Below, piece by piece: positions 25,583-34,381 of a stretch of DNA of 64,000 nucleotides. The stretch's first letter is position 1; each line of letters begins with the position of its first letter. This DNA comes from Bacillus sp. ISL-37 (GTDB lineage: Bacteria; Bacillota; Bacilli; Bacillales; Cytobacillaceae): NCBI RefSeq assembly GCF_018613315.1, contig NZ_JAGGQL010000051.1, positions 1-64,000 of the forward strand, read 5' to 3'. The notes beneath the pieces were generated by a model. It did not search any database and had not been told where the DNA came from. It saw only the letters and a list, made by a program, of their open reading frames with translations. The position numbers and the translations under genes were made by a program.

Positions 25583-26716
25583 TTGGAATATAATAAGGCA
25601 GATAGAGTCTTGCACATCGTAAGCGCGATGGACAGAGGCGGGGCGGAAACATTGCTTATGAATGTTTATCGGAACCTGGATAGACGCAAAATTCAATTTG
25701 ATTTTATTGTCCATCAGGATGAACAAGGTGATTACGATAATGAAATCCGGAGATTAGGCGGAAAGATTTATACCGTTCCTAGCTTAGGAATTGCTGGTCC
25801 GATATCTTATGTTAAGAAACTAAGTGAGATCATGTCGTCAACTTACTATATTGCTGTTCATTCTCATACGGATTACCAAAGTGGATTTCCGGCCCTTGCA
25901 GCAAAAATTGCAGGAATTCCGCATCGTATCTGTCACTCTCACAGCAATAACTGGCCAAAGAATGACAGCTTTAAACAAAAAATGCTACTAAAGGGTTTGC
26001 AGTCAATCATTAAGATCTCAGCGACTCAATATTGCAGCTGTAGCCAAGAGGCTGGAGCTTTTTTATTTGGTCAAAAGGCAGTTGATAACAATAAAGTAAA
26101 AATTCTGAAAAATGGCATTGATTTAGGCCAATATCTCGATGAGACCATAACTAAGACGAGTGTAATCAGAGAATTAGGTCTCGATCATGATGCGAAGATC
26201 ATAGGTCATGTTGGAAAGTTTTCAAAGTCTAAAAACCAGGCGTTTATTTTGCAAGTTCTCAAACAACTGGTGAAAAAAGATAAAAGGTATGTGGCTCTTC
26301 TGGTTGGAGACGGACCGTTGAAAGAGAAGATTGAACACGAAGCAGAGAATATGGGCCTTTCCAAACATGTTCGTTTTTTAGGAGTACGTTCTGATATTCC
26401 GAGACTGATGAAGGCTTTCGATGTTTTTCTTTTCCCTTCAATATTTGAGGGCTTCGGGATTGTTACAGTTGAGGCCCAGATAAGCGGAACTCCATGTATC
26501 ATGTCGGATTCGGTTCCCGTTAGTACAGACATGGGACTTGGCTTAGTAAGGTATTTAAGTCTGGAAGAGCACCCTAAGAAATGGGGAGAAGAAGTAGGAA
26601 AGGCGATCAACTTGCAGAAGCCGGAAAAAGAAGCTTTAGTTAAAGCGCTGTCTGAAAAAGGCTTTAGTATTCAACAGAATATTGAAGAGTGGATGAAGCT
26701 TTACAGAGTTGGTTAA
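25583..26716 (+). CDS. epsF: glycosyltransferase family 4 (EpsF-like)
   Basis: 377 residues from TTG, preceded by AAGGAGG. It begins MEYNKADRVLHIVSAMDRGG and carries LLVGDGPLKEKIEHEAENMG and PSIFEGFGIVTVEAQISGTP in the donor domain. It is the second EpsF-type paralogue, directly after epsG as epsF is in related operons. Intracellular; extends the lipid-linked repeat. The next possible start is too far inside the conserved N terminus, which supports the TTG. Confidence 0.85.
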   Translation: MEYNKADRVLHIVSAMDRGGAETLLMNVYRNLDRRKIQFDFIVHQDEQGDYDNEIRRLGGKIYTVPSLGIAGPISYVKKLSEIMSSTYYIAVHSHTDYQSGFPALAAKIAGIPHRICHSHSNNWPKNDSFKQKMLLKGLQSIIKISATQYCSCSQEAGAFLFGQKAVDNNKVKILKNGIDLGQYLDETITKTSVIRELGLDHDAKIIGHVGKFSKSKNQAFILQVLKQLVKKDKRYVALLVGDGPLKEKIEHEAENMGLSKHVRFLGVRSDIPRLMKAFDVFLFPSIFEGFGIVTVEAQISGTPCIMSDSVPVSTDMGLGLVRYLSLEEHPKKWGEEVGKAINLQKPEKEALVKALSEKGFSIQQNIEEWMKLYRVG

Positions 26717-26743
26717 CAATTTACTATTGGGGCGGAGTGGTAA

Positions 26744-27940
26744 ATGAAGAAGATATTAATTGCTTCATTTGATTTAGCGATAGGCGGGGTTGAACGAAGT
26801 CTAGTTGGGTTGTTAAATAGCATTGACTATCAAAAATATGAAGTGGATCTGATGCTCTTTAAGCATGAAGGTGAATTCTTTTCACTTTTGCCTGAAGGCC
26901 CTAATTTACTCCCAGAGAATCCAGCTTACAGTACATTTAGAAAGTCGATATCACAGATCATACGCGATGGCCGATATCCTATTGCGGTTTCAAGGATATT
27001 CGCCAAGTATATAAGTGGAATCAAAGGAAAAATGATGAAGGTCGAGGAACCTGGCTATTTAACCATTCAATATGGCTGGGAGCTTACACGTCCTTTTTTG
27101 CCTGAATTATCAAAGGAGTATGATCTTGCGATTGGTTTTTTATGGCCGCATCATTTCATCGGGGAAAAAGTAAAGGCGAAAAGAAAGGTTGGATGGGTCC
27201 ATACGGATTATTCCAATATTTTCATTGATAAAAAGACGGAAATGAAAATGTGGAAAAAGCTAGACCAAATAGTAGCAGTTTCAGAGGAATGTTCGAACAA
27301 CTTTGTAAACAAGTTTCCACATTTAAAAGAAAAGACAATTGTCATAGAAAATATCCTCTCTCAGGATTTTGTAAGACAGCAATCTGAAATTCAGAGTGCG
27401 CAGGATATCAATAAAGAACCAGGTAAAACCATTATTGTGTCGGTTGGCCGGCTTTCTCATGCGAAAGGGTTTGACAATGCAATCATGGCATGCAGGCGAT
27501 TAGTAGACAAAGGCTATGATATTGCCTGGTATGTTGTAGGATATGGCCCACTGGAGAATGAACTGCGTATGCTTATAACTGAGTTAGGGCTAGAAAATCA
27601 TTTTTTCCTTCTTGGTAAAAAAATGAATCCATATCCTTACATAAAAGCATGCGATATTTATGTTCAGCCTTCAAGATATGAGGGGAAAGCAGTAACCATT
27701 CGTGAAGCTCAGATACTTTGGAAACCAGTTGTCATCACCAACTTTTCAACCGCAAAAAGCCAGGTGACGAATGGCATAGATGGTCTTATAACATCTGTGG
27801 GAGTTGAAGGGATTGTTACTGGACTGCAAAAATTACTTGATAATCCTATTTTTAGAGATGAGCTAATCAAAAATACAAAGTCAATGGATTATGGAAATGA
27901 AAATGAAGTCCAAAAGATTTACAGCTTAATAAATGCATAA
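26744..27940 (+). CDS. glycosyltransferase family 4
   Basis: 398 residues. Opens with [20 protein letters not shown], has [13 protein letters not shown] in the middle and a donor-binding domain with [19 protein letters not shown] and [18 protein letters not shown]. It belongs to the same subgroup as the three tandem transferases at 31960, 33164 and 34382 (shared [18 protein letters not shown]-type block). GGGGCGGAG precedes the ATG. Donor and acceptor unknown. Confidence 0.85.
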   Translation: MKKILIASFDLAIGGVERSLVGLLNSIDYQKYEVDLMLFKHEGEFFSLLPEGPNLLPENPAYSTFRKSISQIIRDGRYPIAVSRIFAKYISGIKGKMMKVEEPGYLTIQYGWELTRPFLPELSKEYDLAIGFLWPHHFIGEKVKAKRKVGWVHTDYSNIFIDKKTEMKMWKKLDQIVAVSEECSNNFVNKFPHLKEKTIVIENILSQDFVRQQSEIQSAQDINKEPGKTIIVSVGRLSHAKGFDNAIMACRRLVDKGYDIAWYVVGYGPLENELRMLITELGLENHFFLLGKKMNPYPYIKACDIYVQPSRYEGKAVTIREAQILWKPVVITNFSTAKSQVTNGIDGLITSVGVEGIVTGLQKLLDNPIFRDELIKNTKSMDYGNENEVQKIYSLINA

Positions 27941-27954
27941 ACGGAGGTGGATCT

Positions 27955-29046
27955 ATGCCAATTCTTATAACGGGTGGTGCAGGCTACATAGGCAGCCATA
28001 CCTGTGTTGAATTGCTAAATGCAGGCTATGAAATCATTGTTGTCGATAACCTGATGAATAGTAAAAAAGAGTCATTAGAGAGAATTAGTGAAATTACCGG
28101 TAAGAGTTTTCCGTTCTATCAAGTTGATTTATTGGATGAGGCAGAACTCGAAAAGATCTTTATTGAAAATGAGATTGATGCGGTCATTCATTTCGCCGGT
28201 CTCAAAGCTGTTGGAGAGTCTGTTCGATTGCCGCTCAGGTATTACCATAATAATATCACCGGTACAATCAATCTATTAAACATCATGAAAAAATACGATG
28301 TTAATAGACTAGTTTTCAGTTCCTCAGCAACAGTATATGGCATGCCGGAGAGAGTTCCGATTTCAGAAGACTTCCCATTAAGTGCGCTTAACCCTTATGG
28401 CCGAACGAAGTTAATGATTGAGGAGATATTAACGGATCTTTATCAATCTGACCATAACTGGAGCATCGCCTTATTGCGGTATTTTAATCCGATCGGAGCT
28501 CATGAATCCGGAATGATTGGTGAAGATCCAAATGGAATTCCCAATAACTTAATGCCATTTATCACGCAAGTTGCTGTCGGTAAACTGCCAGAACTCAGTG
28601 TATTCGGCAATGGTTATCAAACAGCTGATGGAACTGGGGTCAGGGATTACATTCATGTAGTTGATCTTGCAAGAGGTCATTTAAAGGCGCTTGAAAAAGT
28701 ATCTACCAGTACTGGAGTTGAGTCTTTTAATCTTGGTACCGGAAAGGGATACAGTGTACTTGAAATGGTAAAAGCTTTTGAAAAAGTCGCTGGCATTCCG
28801 ATTCCATATAAAATTGCCGAGCCAAGAGCAGGAGATGCTGCTATCTGTTTTGCTGATCCAATGAAAGCAAGGAAAGTACTAGATTGGCGAGCAGAAAAAG
28901 GCCTGCATGAAATGTGTGAAGATTCATGGAGATGGCAATCGAAGAATCCGAACGGATATGAAAAAAACTTAACACAAACAGTACCAAGCAATCCACACTT
29001 ATCTAAAAGTGGGGATTTTTTATTGGCCAATAGTAAAGTTGATTGA
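27955..29046 (+). CDS. galE: UDP-glucose 4-epimerase with unusual C-terminal extension
   Basis: 363 residues. Classic extended short-chain dehydrogenase: [17 protein letters not shown] at the N terminus, SSSATVYG and catalytic YGRTK, then [18 protein letters not shown]. Interconverts UDP-glucose and UDP-galactose, supplying galactose to the repeat. Epimerases of this type usually stop near 335-340 residues, just after the [10 protein letters not shown] region. Here the frame continues about 28 residues, through a terminator-like hairpin. ACGGAGGTGG precedes the ATG. Confidence 0.93.
   Translation: MPILITGGAGYIGSHTCVELLNAGYEIIVVDNLMNSKKESLERISEITGKSFPFYQVDLLDEAELEKIFIENEIDAVIHFAGLKAVGESVRLPLRYYHNNITGTINLLNIMKKYDVNRLVFSSSATVYGMPERVPISEDFPLSALNPYGRTKLMIEEILTDLYQSDHNWSIALLRYFNPIGAHESGMIGEDPNGIPNNLMPFITQVAVGKLPELSVFGNGYQTADGTGVRDYIHVVDLARGHLKALEKVSTSTGVESFNLGTGKGYSVLEMVKAFEKVAGIPIPYKIAEPRAGDAAICFADPMKARKVLDWRAEKGLHEMCEDSWRWQSKNPNGYEKNLTQTVPSNPHLSKSGDFLLANSKVD
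28990..29022 (+). terminator. terminator-like hairpin inside the 3' end of galE
   Basis: AATCCACACTT (28990-29000) / AAGTGGGGATT (29007-29017, one mismatch) followed by TTTTT. It has intrinsic-terminator form but is translated, and transcription must pass it to reach the downstream eps genes. Confidence 0.6.
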
Positions 29047-29061
29047 AAGTAGGATTGAAAA

Positions 29062-29214
29062 ATGAGCAATACTCAGGAAGAATCCCAGCAAAAGTTCAAG
29101 GAAATACTTCAACAGATTTATACGATAGGCCACCAGGATGATAATATTCGAACAGGGGAGTTCATTAAGTATATTCAACATAAATTACTAACTGTTTTAG
29201 AGCAAACAAACTAA
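29062..29214 (+). CDS. 50-residue protein, unrecognised
   Basis: Begins MSNTQEESQQKFKEILQQIY and is predicted mostly helical, without signal peptide or cysteine. It fits neatly between galE and the next gene, 15 bases after the galE stop. The ribosome site is weak (AGGATTGAAAA). A size and helix pattern like small anti-repressors (SinI class) made me compare it, but no convincing similarity is visible. Confidence 0.5.
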   Translation: MSNTQEESQQKFKEILQQIYTIGHQDDNIRTGEFIKYIQHKLLTVLEQTN

Positions 29215-29243
29215 TTAATAAAAAGCCATCGAGGGTGAATATA

Positions 29244-30323
29244 TTGTCGGTTTTTAAAATTATTGAATGCCAAAGTCTTTGGAATAACATATTAAAAGAC
29301 TTTGAGAATGCAGATAGTTATTATTCATTTGAATATGGGGAGCTGTTTGCAGAAAAAGAAAATGGGCAATTAAAGGCTGCTTATTTTGAAAATGACGTTG
29401 GTAAAATTTTTTATCCCTTTATTGAAAGAGAGATTAAAAATACTGAAAATCAAGGTCTCTTTGATCTTGTAACACCTTATGGTTATGGGGGACCACTTTT
29501 AAAGGGGGAAAACAGTTTAGTATATGAGTTTTACAGGCCTTTTAACCAATACTGCGTCGATAATAATATTGTTTCGGAAGTGATTAGGTTTCACCCTTTG
29601 TACCGGAACCATCAGATATGTACTGAAAACATGAAAGTTGAGTATATAAGAAAGACGACGGCAGTTGATTTATCAAGACCTTTAGAGGAGATTAGGGAAA
29701 GTTACTCTTCTTTAACTAAAAGGAATATTGTAAAAGGTCAAAGAAATAATCTCTCCTGCATAGTTGCTAAAAAAAATCCTGAAAATATTCAAGAGTTTTT
29801 TAAAATGTACACTGAGACAATGGATCGAAACGGTGCAGATGAATATTACTACTTCGATGTAAAACAATTAATGAAGCAATTAACAGATACACCCCAAAGT
29901 AAATCATACCTGCTTTTAGCAAAGTCAAACAACCGAACCATAGCCGGTGTCATTCTCTTTATCGGTTCTGAATTTGCACATTACCATCTGGGTGGTTCAT
30001 ATACTGAATATTTAAAACTTAGGCCGAACAATATCTTATTTGACTATATGATTGATTTTAGTAAAAAACAAGGAGTGAAACTACTGCATCTAGGTGGAGG
30101 ATACCAGGAGGGAGATGGATTGTTTAACTTCAAATCTTCTTTTACCAATTCAAATCATTTTGGATACTACATTGGTAAAAAGATTCATAACCACACTGAA
30201 TATAATAACCTCCTTAAAAATCAAAATATAGATTCTTCAAAAGATAGTTATTTTCCTCTTTATAGATCAAAGAAGGTTAGAGAAAAGGAGATTTCGAAAG
30301 TGGTGATACCTGTTGGAAAATAA
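29244..30323 (+). CDS. FemAB/GNAT-fold acyltransferase of the eps locus
   Basis: 359 residues. The C-terminal half contains a GNAT/FemX-like acyltransferase core (about 150-320): KRNIVKGQRNN, MYTETMDRNGADEYYYFD, HYHLGGSYTEYLKLRPNNIL and a final LLHLGGGYQEGDGLFNFKSS, as in Acetyltransf_6/FemAB-type proteins that move amino-acyl or acyl groups. In a polysaccharide locus it is likely to N-acylate the amino sugar made by the adjacent aminotransferase. TTG 29244 has GAGGGTG seven bases upstream; GTG 29235 overlaps that site. Confidence 0.75.
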   Translation: MSVFKIIECQSLWNNILKDFENADSYYSFEYGELFAEKENGQLKAAYFENDVGKIFYPFIEREIKNTENQGLFDLVTPYGYGGPLLKGENSLVYEFYRPFNQYCVDNNIVSEVIRFHPLYRNHQICTENMKVEYIRKTTAVDLSRPLEEIRESYSSLTKRNIVKGQRNNLSCIVAKKNPENIQEFFKMYTETMDRNGADEYYYFDVKQLMKQLTDTPQSKSYLLLAKSNNRTIAGVILFIGSEFAHYHLGGSYTEYLKLRPNNILFDYMIDFSKKQGVKLLHLGGGYQEGDGLFNFKSSFTNSNHFGYYIGKKIHNHTEYNNLLKNQNIDSSKDSYFPLYRSKKVREKEISKVVIPVGK

Positions 30324-31482
30324 GAAGATTTATTTGTCCTCTCCTCATATGTCAGGGAATGAGAAGAAGTATATTAATGAAGCGTTCATTACAAACTGGA
30401 TCGCACCACTTGGACCTAATGTTGATGCTTTCGAAAAAGATGTAGCCAATTATACAGGAGTCAATGAAGCAGCAGCCGTAAGTTCCGGAACGGCAGCAAT
30501 TCATCTGGCTCTTTCTTTATTAGGAGTAGGAAAAAATGATACTGTATTTTGCTCCAGCTTAACTTTCATAGCTAGTGCAAATCCCATTCTGTATTTAGGG
30601 GCTGAACCAGTTTTTATCGACTCTGAACCTGAAACATGGAATATGTCTCCGAGTGCTTTAGAAAAGGCATTTAAGGAAGCAAAACTGGAGAAAAGACTCC
30701 CAAAAGCAGTAATAGTAGTGAATCTTTATGGTCAGAGTGCAAAGATGGATGAGATAATCTCTATCTGTGAGCAATACAATGTCCCGGTTATTGAAGATGC
30801 TGCTGAATCATTAGGGTCATCCTATAAGGGAAAAGCAAGTGGATCATTCGGCAATTTTGGAATCTTCTCGTTTAATGGAAATAAAATTATTACAACATCT
30901 GGCGGGGGAATGCTTGTTTCGAATGATGCGGTGGCAATTCAAAAGGCGCGTTTCCTGGCAACACAAGCTAGAGATCCAGCACCACATTATCAACATAGCC
31001 ATGTCGGATTTAACTATAGAATGAGCAATATTCTTGCGGGAATTGGCAGAGCACAGCTGGAGGTGTTGGAAGATAGGGTGAAAGCAAGGCGGTTAATTTT
31101 TGATAAATATTATGCGGCCTTGTCTGATATTCCCGGTATTCAATTTATGCCTGAACTAGAGAATACCTACTCCAATAGGTGGCTAACAGCATTAACGATT
31201 GATAAAAACATAACAGGGGTTTCAGTAAGTGAATTAATAGAGAGTTTACATTGTGAAAACATTGAAGCACGACCTGTTTGGAAGCCGCTTCATATGCAGC
31301 CATTGTTCACAAAAGTGAAATATTATTCACATGGTGAAAAAGAGAGTGTTTCTGAGAATTTGTTTGAAAAGGGAATCTGTCTTCCTTCAGGATCAAATAT
31401 GTCTGAAGAGGACCAATTAAGAGTGATTGCTTGTATTAAGGGCAGCATGAAAATTAAAGTTGTTGATAGATTAATAGTTTAA
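30313..31482 (+). CDS. epsN: PLP-dependent sugar aminotransferase (DegT/EpsN family)
   Basis: 389 residues from TTG. Fold-type I aminotransferase: IYLSSPHMSGNEKKYINEAF, SSGTAAIHLALSLLGV, VIEDAAESLGSSYKG, and the PLP-lysine motif FSFNGNKIITTSGGGM. Uses the 4-keto sugar from the EpsC-type dehydratase to make a 4-amino-4,6-dideoxy sugar (bacillosamine-type pathway, as for B. subtilis EpsN). Overlaps the acyltransferase gene by 11 bases, fitting a dehydratase-aminotransferase-acyltransferase series. Confidence 0.93.
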   Translation: MENKKIYLSSPHMSGNEKKYINEAFITNWIAPLGPNVDAFEKDVANYTGVNEAAAVSSGTAAIHLALSLLGVGKNDTVFCSSLTFIASANPILYLGAEPVFIDSEPETWNMSPSALEKAFKEAKLEKRLPKAVIVVNLYGQSAKMDEIISICEQYNVPVIEDAAESLGSSYKGKASGSFGNFGIFSFNGNKIITTSGGGMLVSNDAVAIQKARFLATQARDPAPHYQHSHVGFNYRMSNILAGIGRAQLEVLEDRVKARRLIFDKYYAALSDIPGIQFMPELENTYSNRWLTALTIDKNITGVSVSELIESLHCENIEARPVWKPLHMQPLFTKVKYYSHGEKESVSENLFEKGICLPSGSNMSEEDQLRVIACIKGSMKIKVVDRLIV

Positions 31483-31510
31483 TATCCCAAATGATGATGA
31501 GGTAACCTAA

Positions 31511-31858
31511 ATGATTGGAAAAAATATACATGAACTCAGAAGGAATAGGGGACTAAGCCTGTCGGAGCTGTCTGAAAGGTCTGGTATATCAAAGTCATAT
31601 CTGAGTAATATTGAAAGGGATGTGCACAAAAATCCATCTATACAAATATTGGAAAAGATATCAGATGTACTAAATGTTGATCTTATAAATTTGGTGGTAC
31701 CCGGCTATAGCTCGGGAAATTTTCTTCCAGACAAAGAACTATATGAATTTGTAACAGAATTAAAGAAAACTGGCATTGAAAAAGAAAATATTCAAGAGTA
31801 TAAACAGCTTATTGATTTTATAAAGTGGCAAAATGAGAAAGTACATGCAAAAAAATAA
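31511..31858 (+). CDS. SinR/SlrR-family biofilm repressor
   Basis: 115 residues. The N-terminal Xre-type helix-turn-helix closely follows SinR: MIGKNIHELRRNRGLSLSEL, GISKSYLSNIERD, KNPSIQILEKISDVLNV. The C-terminal helical pair (about 75-108, ELYEFVTELKKTGIEKENI ... IDFIKWQNEK) matches the SinR dimerisation/SinI-binding hairpin. It probably binds the GTTCTTT palindromes found throughout this block, making it a repressor coded inside its own regulon. No SinI gene is visible. It could instead be a second SinR/SlrR copy modulating a SinR elsewhere. Confidence 0.88.
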   Translation: MIGKNIHELRRNRGLSLSELSERSGISKSYLSNIERDVHKNPSIQILEKISDVLNVDLINLVVPGYSSGNFLPDKELYEFVTELKKTGIEKENIQEYKQLIDFIKWQNEKVHAKK

Positions 31859-31959
31859 TGAGTGGTTACGAGATTTTAATAAAATAATTAAAAGAATAAA
31901 GTGAGAGTCCAAAAATTAATACTCTATTTAAAGATATTATTAAAAACGGAGAACTATTG

Positions 31960-33150
31960 ATGAAAACTAAAATACTATTTGTTATCGATTCTTTAGACTG
32001 TGCTGGGGCTGAAAAGAGTCTTATAAGTTTATTGTCTTTATTAGACTATAAGGAGTACGAAGTATATCTTAAATTGTTTGGTTATGGTGGAATATTAGAA
32101 AAGTCGCTACCAAAAGAAGTGAATATTTTAGACCCAATGGCTTATACAAAATTTTCAGAGTTAAATTTAAATAGTTCTTTAGTACATTCCTTTAAAACAA
32201 AAAGTTTTGATATGCTTCTTGCAAGACTAAGATACTCACTAGCGATTCGTACAAGACAATATAGTAATGAACAAAAAGCAATAAAATTTTGGCAAAGTAC
32301 AACTAGTGTGATTGAAGAAGACCCTACCCAATATGATATAGCAATTAGTTATGCACAAGGTGTCCCGACATTTTATGTAGCTGAAAAGATCAATGCTAAG
32401 AGGAAGTTTGCCTGGGTAAATAATAGTTTTCGTATAAATGAAGAAGATAAAAGGTTTTATAGAAATTTTTATGATGAATATACTAATATAGTAACAGTCT
32501 CAGGTTCTGCCAAGGAGATATTTTTAGAAACCTTTCCCATTTATAATAACAAGGTAAAGGTAATATACGATATAAATAATTATGCAATTATTTCATCAAT
32601 GTCTGAGTTAGGAAAAGGATATCAAGATAGTTTCGATGGGTTAAGAATACTTACAATAGGAAGACTCGATTATCTAAAGGGCTATGATATAGCTATAAAA
32701 GCATGCAAGAAACTCAAGGAAATTGGTATTGAATTTAGATGGTATGCTTTAGGGAAAGGACCTTTAGAAACAGAGATAAAAGAATTAATTAAACATTATA
32801 ATCTTCAGGAAAATTTTGTATTATTGGGTGTTGAAACTAATCCTTATCCATATATAAAAAATGCAGATGTTTATGTTCAAACTTCCAGGTCGGAAGGTTT
32901 TGGACTTGCAATTGCAGAAGCCCGCATGCTTAATGTTCCAGTTGTTACTACTAAATTTGATGCTGTTTTTAACCAAATGACTGATAAAAAAAACGGCTTA
33001 GTTGTTGAGATGAATCCAGAGTCAGTTTGTGAAGGTATCCTTAAATTAATTGAGAACCAGGACTTGAGAGAAGGAATTATAAAGTACCTATCCACAGAAA
33101 AAAAGGGAAACGTGGAAGAGATAGAAAAATTTTATCAACTAATAAGTTGA
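31960..33150 (+). CDS. glycosyltransferase family 4, tandem copy 1
   Basis: 396 residues beginning MKTKILFVIDSLDCAGAEKS. Donor domain motifs RILTIGRLDYLKGYDIAIKA, LGKGPLETEIKELI, NPYPYIKNADVYVQTSRSEG and FGLAIAEARML. It is the first of three consecutive transferases with the same block order, suggesting local gene duplication. The AT content is high. The preceding 100 bases after the SinR-like gene hold no clear feature. Confidence 0.85.
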   Translation: MKTKILFVIDSLDCAGAEKSLISLLSLLDYKEYEVYLKLFGYGGILEKSLPKEVNILDPMAYTKFSELNLNSSLVHSFKTKSFDMLLARLRYSLAIRTRQYSNEQKAIKFWQSTTSVIEEDPTQYDIAISYAQGVPTFYVAEKINAKRKFAWVNNSFRINEEDKRFYRNFYDEYTNIVTVSGSAKEIFLETFPIYNNKVKVIYDINNYAIISSMSELGKGYQDSFDGLRILTIGRLDYLKGYDIAIKACKKLKEIGIEFRWYALGKGPLETEIKELIKHYNLQENFVLLGVETNPYPYIKNADVYVQTSRSEGFGLAIAEARMLNVPVVTTKFDAVFNQMTDKKNGLVVEMNPESVCEGILKLIENQDLREGIIKYLSTEKKGNVEEIEKFYQLIS

Positions 33151-33163
33151 TGTAGGTGAAAAA

Positions 33164-34342
33164 ATGAAGAAAAAAGTACTGTTTATGGTAATCAACATGA
33201 ATGTAGGTGGAACGGAGAAAGCTCTTTTAAATATGATTGATGTAATGCCGGAAGATAAGTACGATATAACAATTTTAATGTTAGAGAAATACGGTGGCTT
33301 CTTAAACGCTATTCCTCCAAGGGTGAATGTTGAGTACCTTGATGGTTACAGGGAAATGAAGGAGATTCTAAATAAACCACCCAAAACAGTAATAATGAAT
33401 TTCATAAAAAATTGGAACTTAGTAAAGGCGATTTATTTCATGTTACTTTTTTTTATTACAGCAATTAACAAGGAGAGGAGTTTACTCTTCAGCGGACTTT
33501 TACATGAGAAAGTAATTTCCCCCAAAGAATACGATGTTGCAATAGCTTATGCAGGTCCTATGGACTTCATAAGCTATTTTATTGTGGAAAAAATTAAGGC
33601 GAAGAAAAAGTATCAATGGATTCATTTTGATGTTAGTAATATTGGTTTTAATATTAAATTCGCCTCTAAATTTTATAGAGCATTTGATAAAGTTTTTACT
33701 GTTTCAAAAGAAGGTAAAAATCAATTGCTAACTTTAGTACCTTCTCTAAAAAGTAAAACAGAAGTATTCATTAATGTTACGAATCCAGAAAAAATAGTTG
33801 ATTTAGCAAAAGAAGGGAATGGATATCGGGATGATTTCAATGGGATTAGGATCTTAACAGTAGGAAGACTTAGTAAAGAAAAAGGGCAGGATTTATTAAT
33901 ACCGGTTTTAGCCCAACTTAAAAGTGAGGGTTTTAATATTCGTTGGTACTGCATTGGGGAAGGAAGTGCCAGGAAAGAGTATGAAGAGATGATAAAGGAA
34001 TATGGCATTGAGAATGACTTTTTATTAATGGGATCCAAATCCAATCCTTATACTTTCATGCAGCAGTCTGACTTATACGTTCAACCATCCAGGCATGAAG
34101 GATACTGCTTAACATTGGCAGAAGCTAAATGCTTCCATATTCCTATTGTGAGTACGGACTTTGCGGGGGTAGGCGAACACATTACCGATCGAAAAACTGG
34201 TTTAATTGCGAAAGCTGATTCAAAAAGCATTTATAATGCGGTAAAAGATATATTAGAAGATTCCAGATTGAGAAATGAAATGATTTATAATCTGAAAATA
34301 AACAATGTTAACGGTTTATGCTTTCAGAATTTGGATTTATAG
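33164..34342 (+). CDS. glycosyltransferase family 4, tandem copy 2
   Basis: 392 residues, opening KKKVLFMVINMNVGGTEKAL. Shares with the following gene the runs RILTVGRLSKEKGQDLLIPV, NIRWYCIGEGSARKEYEEMI, LLMGSKSNPYTFMQQSDLYV and RHEGYCLTLAEAKCF. It ends without the charged tail of its neighbour. It acts with copies 1 and 3 on the lipid-linked repeat; linkage specificity cannot be read. Confidence 0.85.
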   Translation: MKKKVLFMVINMNVGGTEKALLNMIDVMPEDKYDITILMLEKYGGFLNAIPPRVNVEYLDGYREMKEILNKPPKTVIMNFIKNWNLVKAIYFMLLFFITAINKERSLLFSGLLHEKVISPKEYDVAIAYAGPMDFISYFIVEKIKAKKKYQWIHFDVSNIGFNIKFASKFYRAFDKVFTVSKEGKNQLLTLVPSLKSKTEVFINVTNPEKIVDLAKEGNGYRDDFNGIRILTVGRLSKEKGQDLLIPVLAQLKSEGFNIRWYCIGEGSARKEYEEMIKEYGIENDFLLMGSKSNPYTFMQQSDLYVQPSRHEGYCLTLAEAKCFHIPIVSTDFAGVGEHITDRKTGLIAKADSKSIYNAVKDILEDSRLRNEMIYNLKINNVNGLCFQNLDL

Positions 34343-34381
34343 CCTAAGGATAATTTAGAAGCAGGATACAGGAGTGAGAAG

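Noticed and set aside
29062-29214. The 50-residue protein as a SinI homologue for the nearby SinR-like repressor
   Set aside because: Similar size and helical nature only; the SinI interaction-helix residues are not recognisable.
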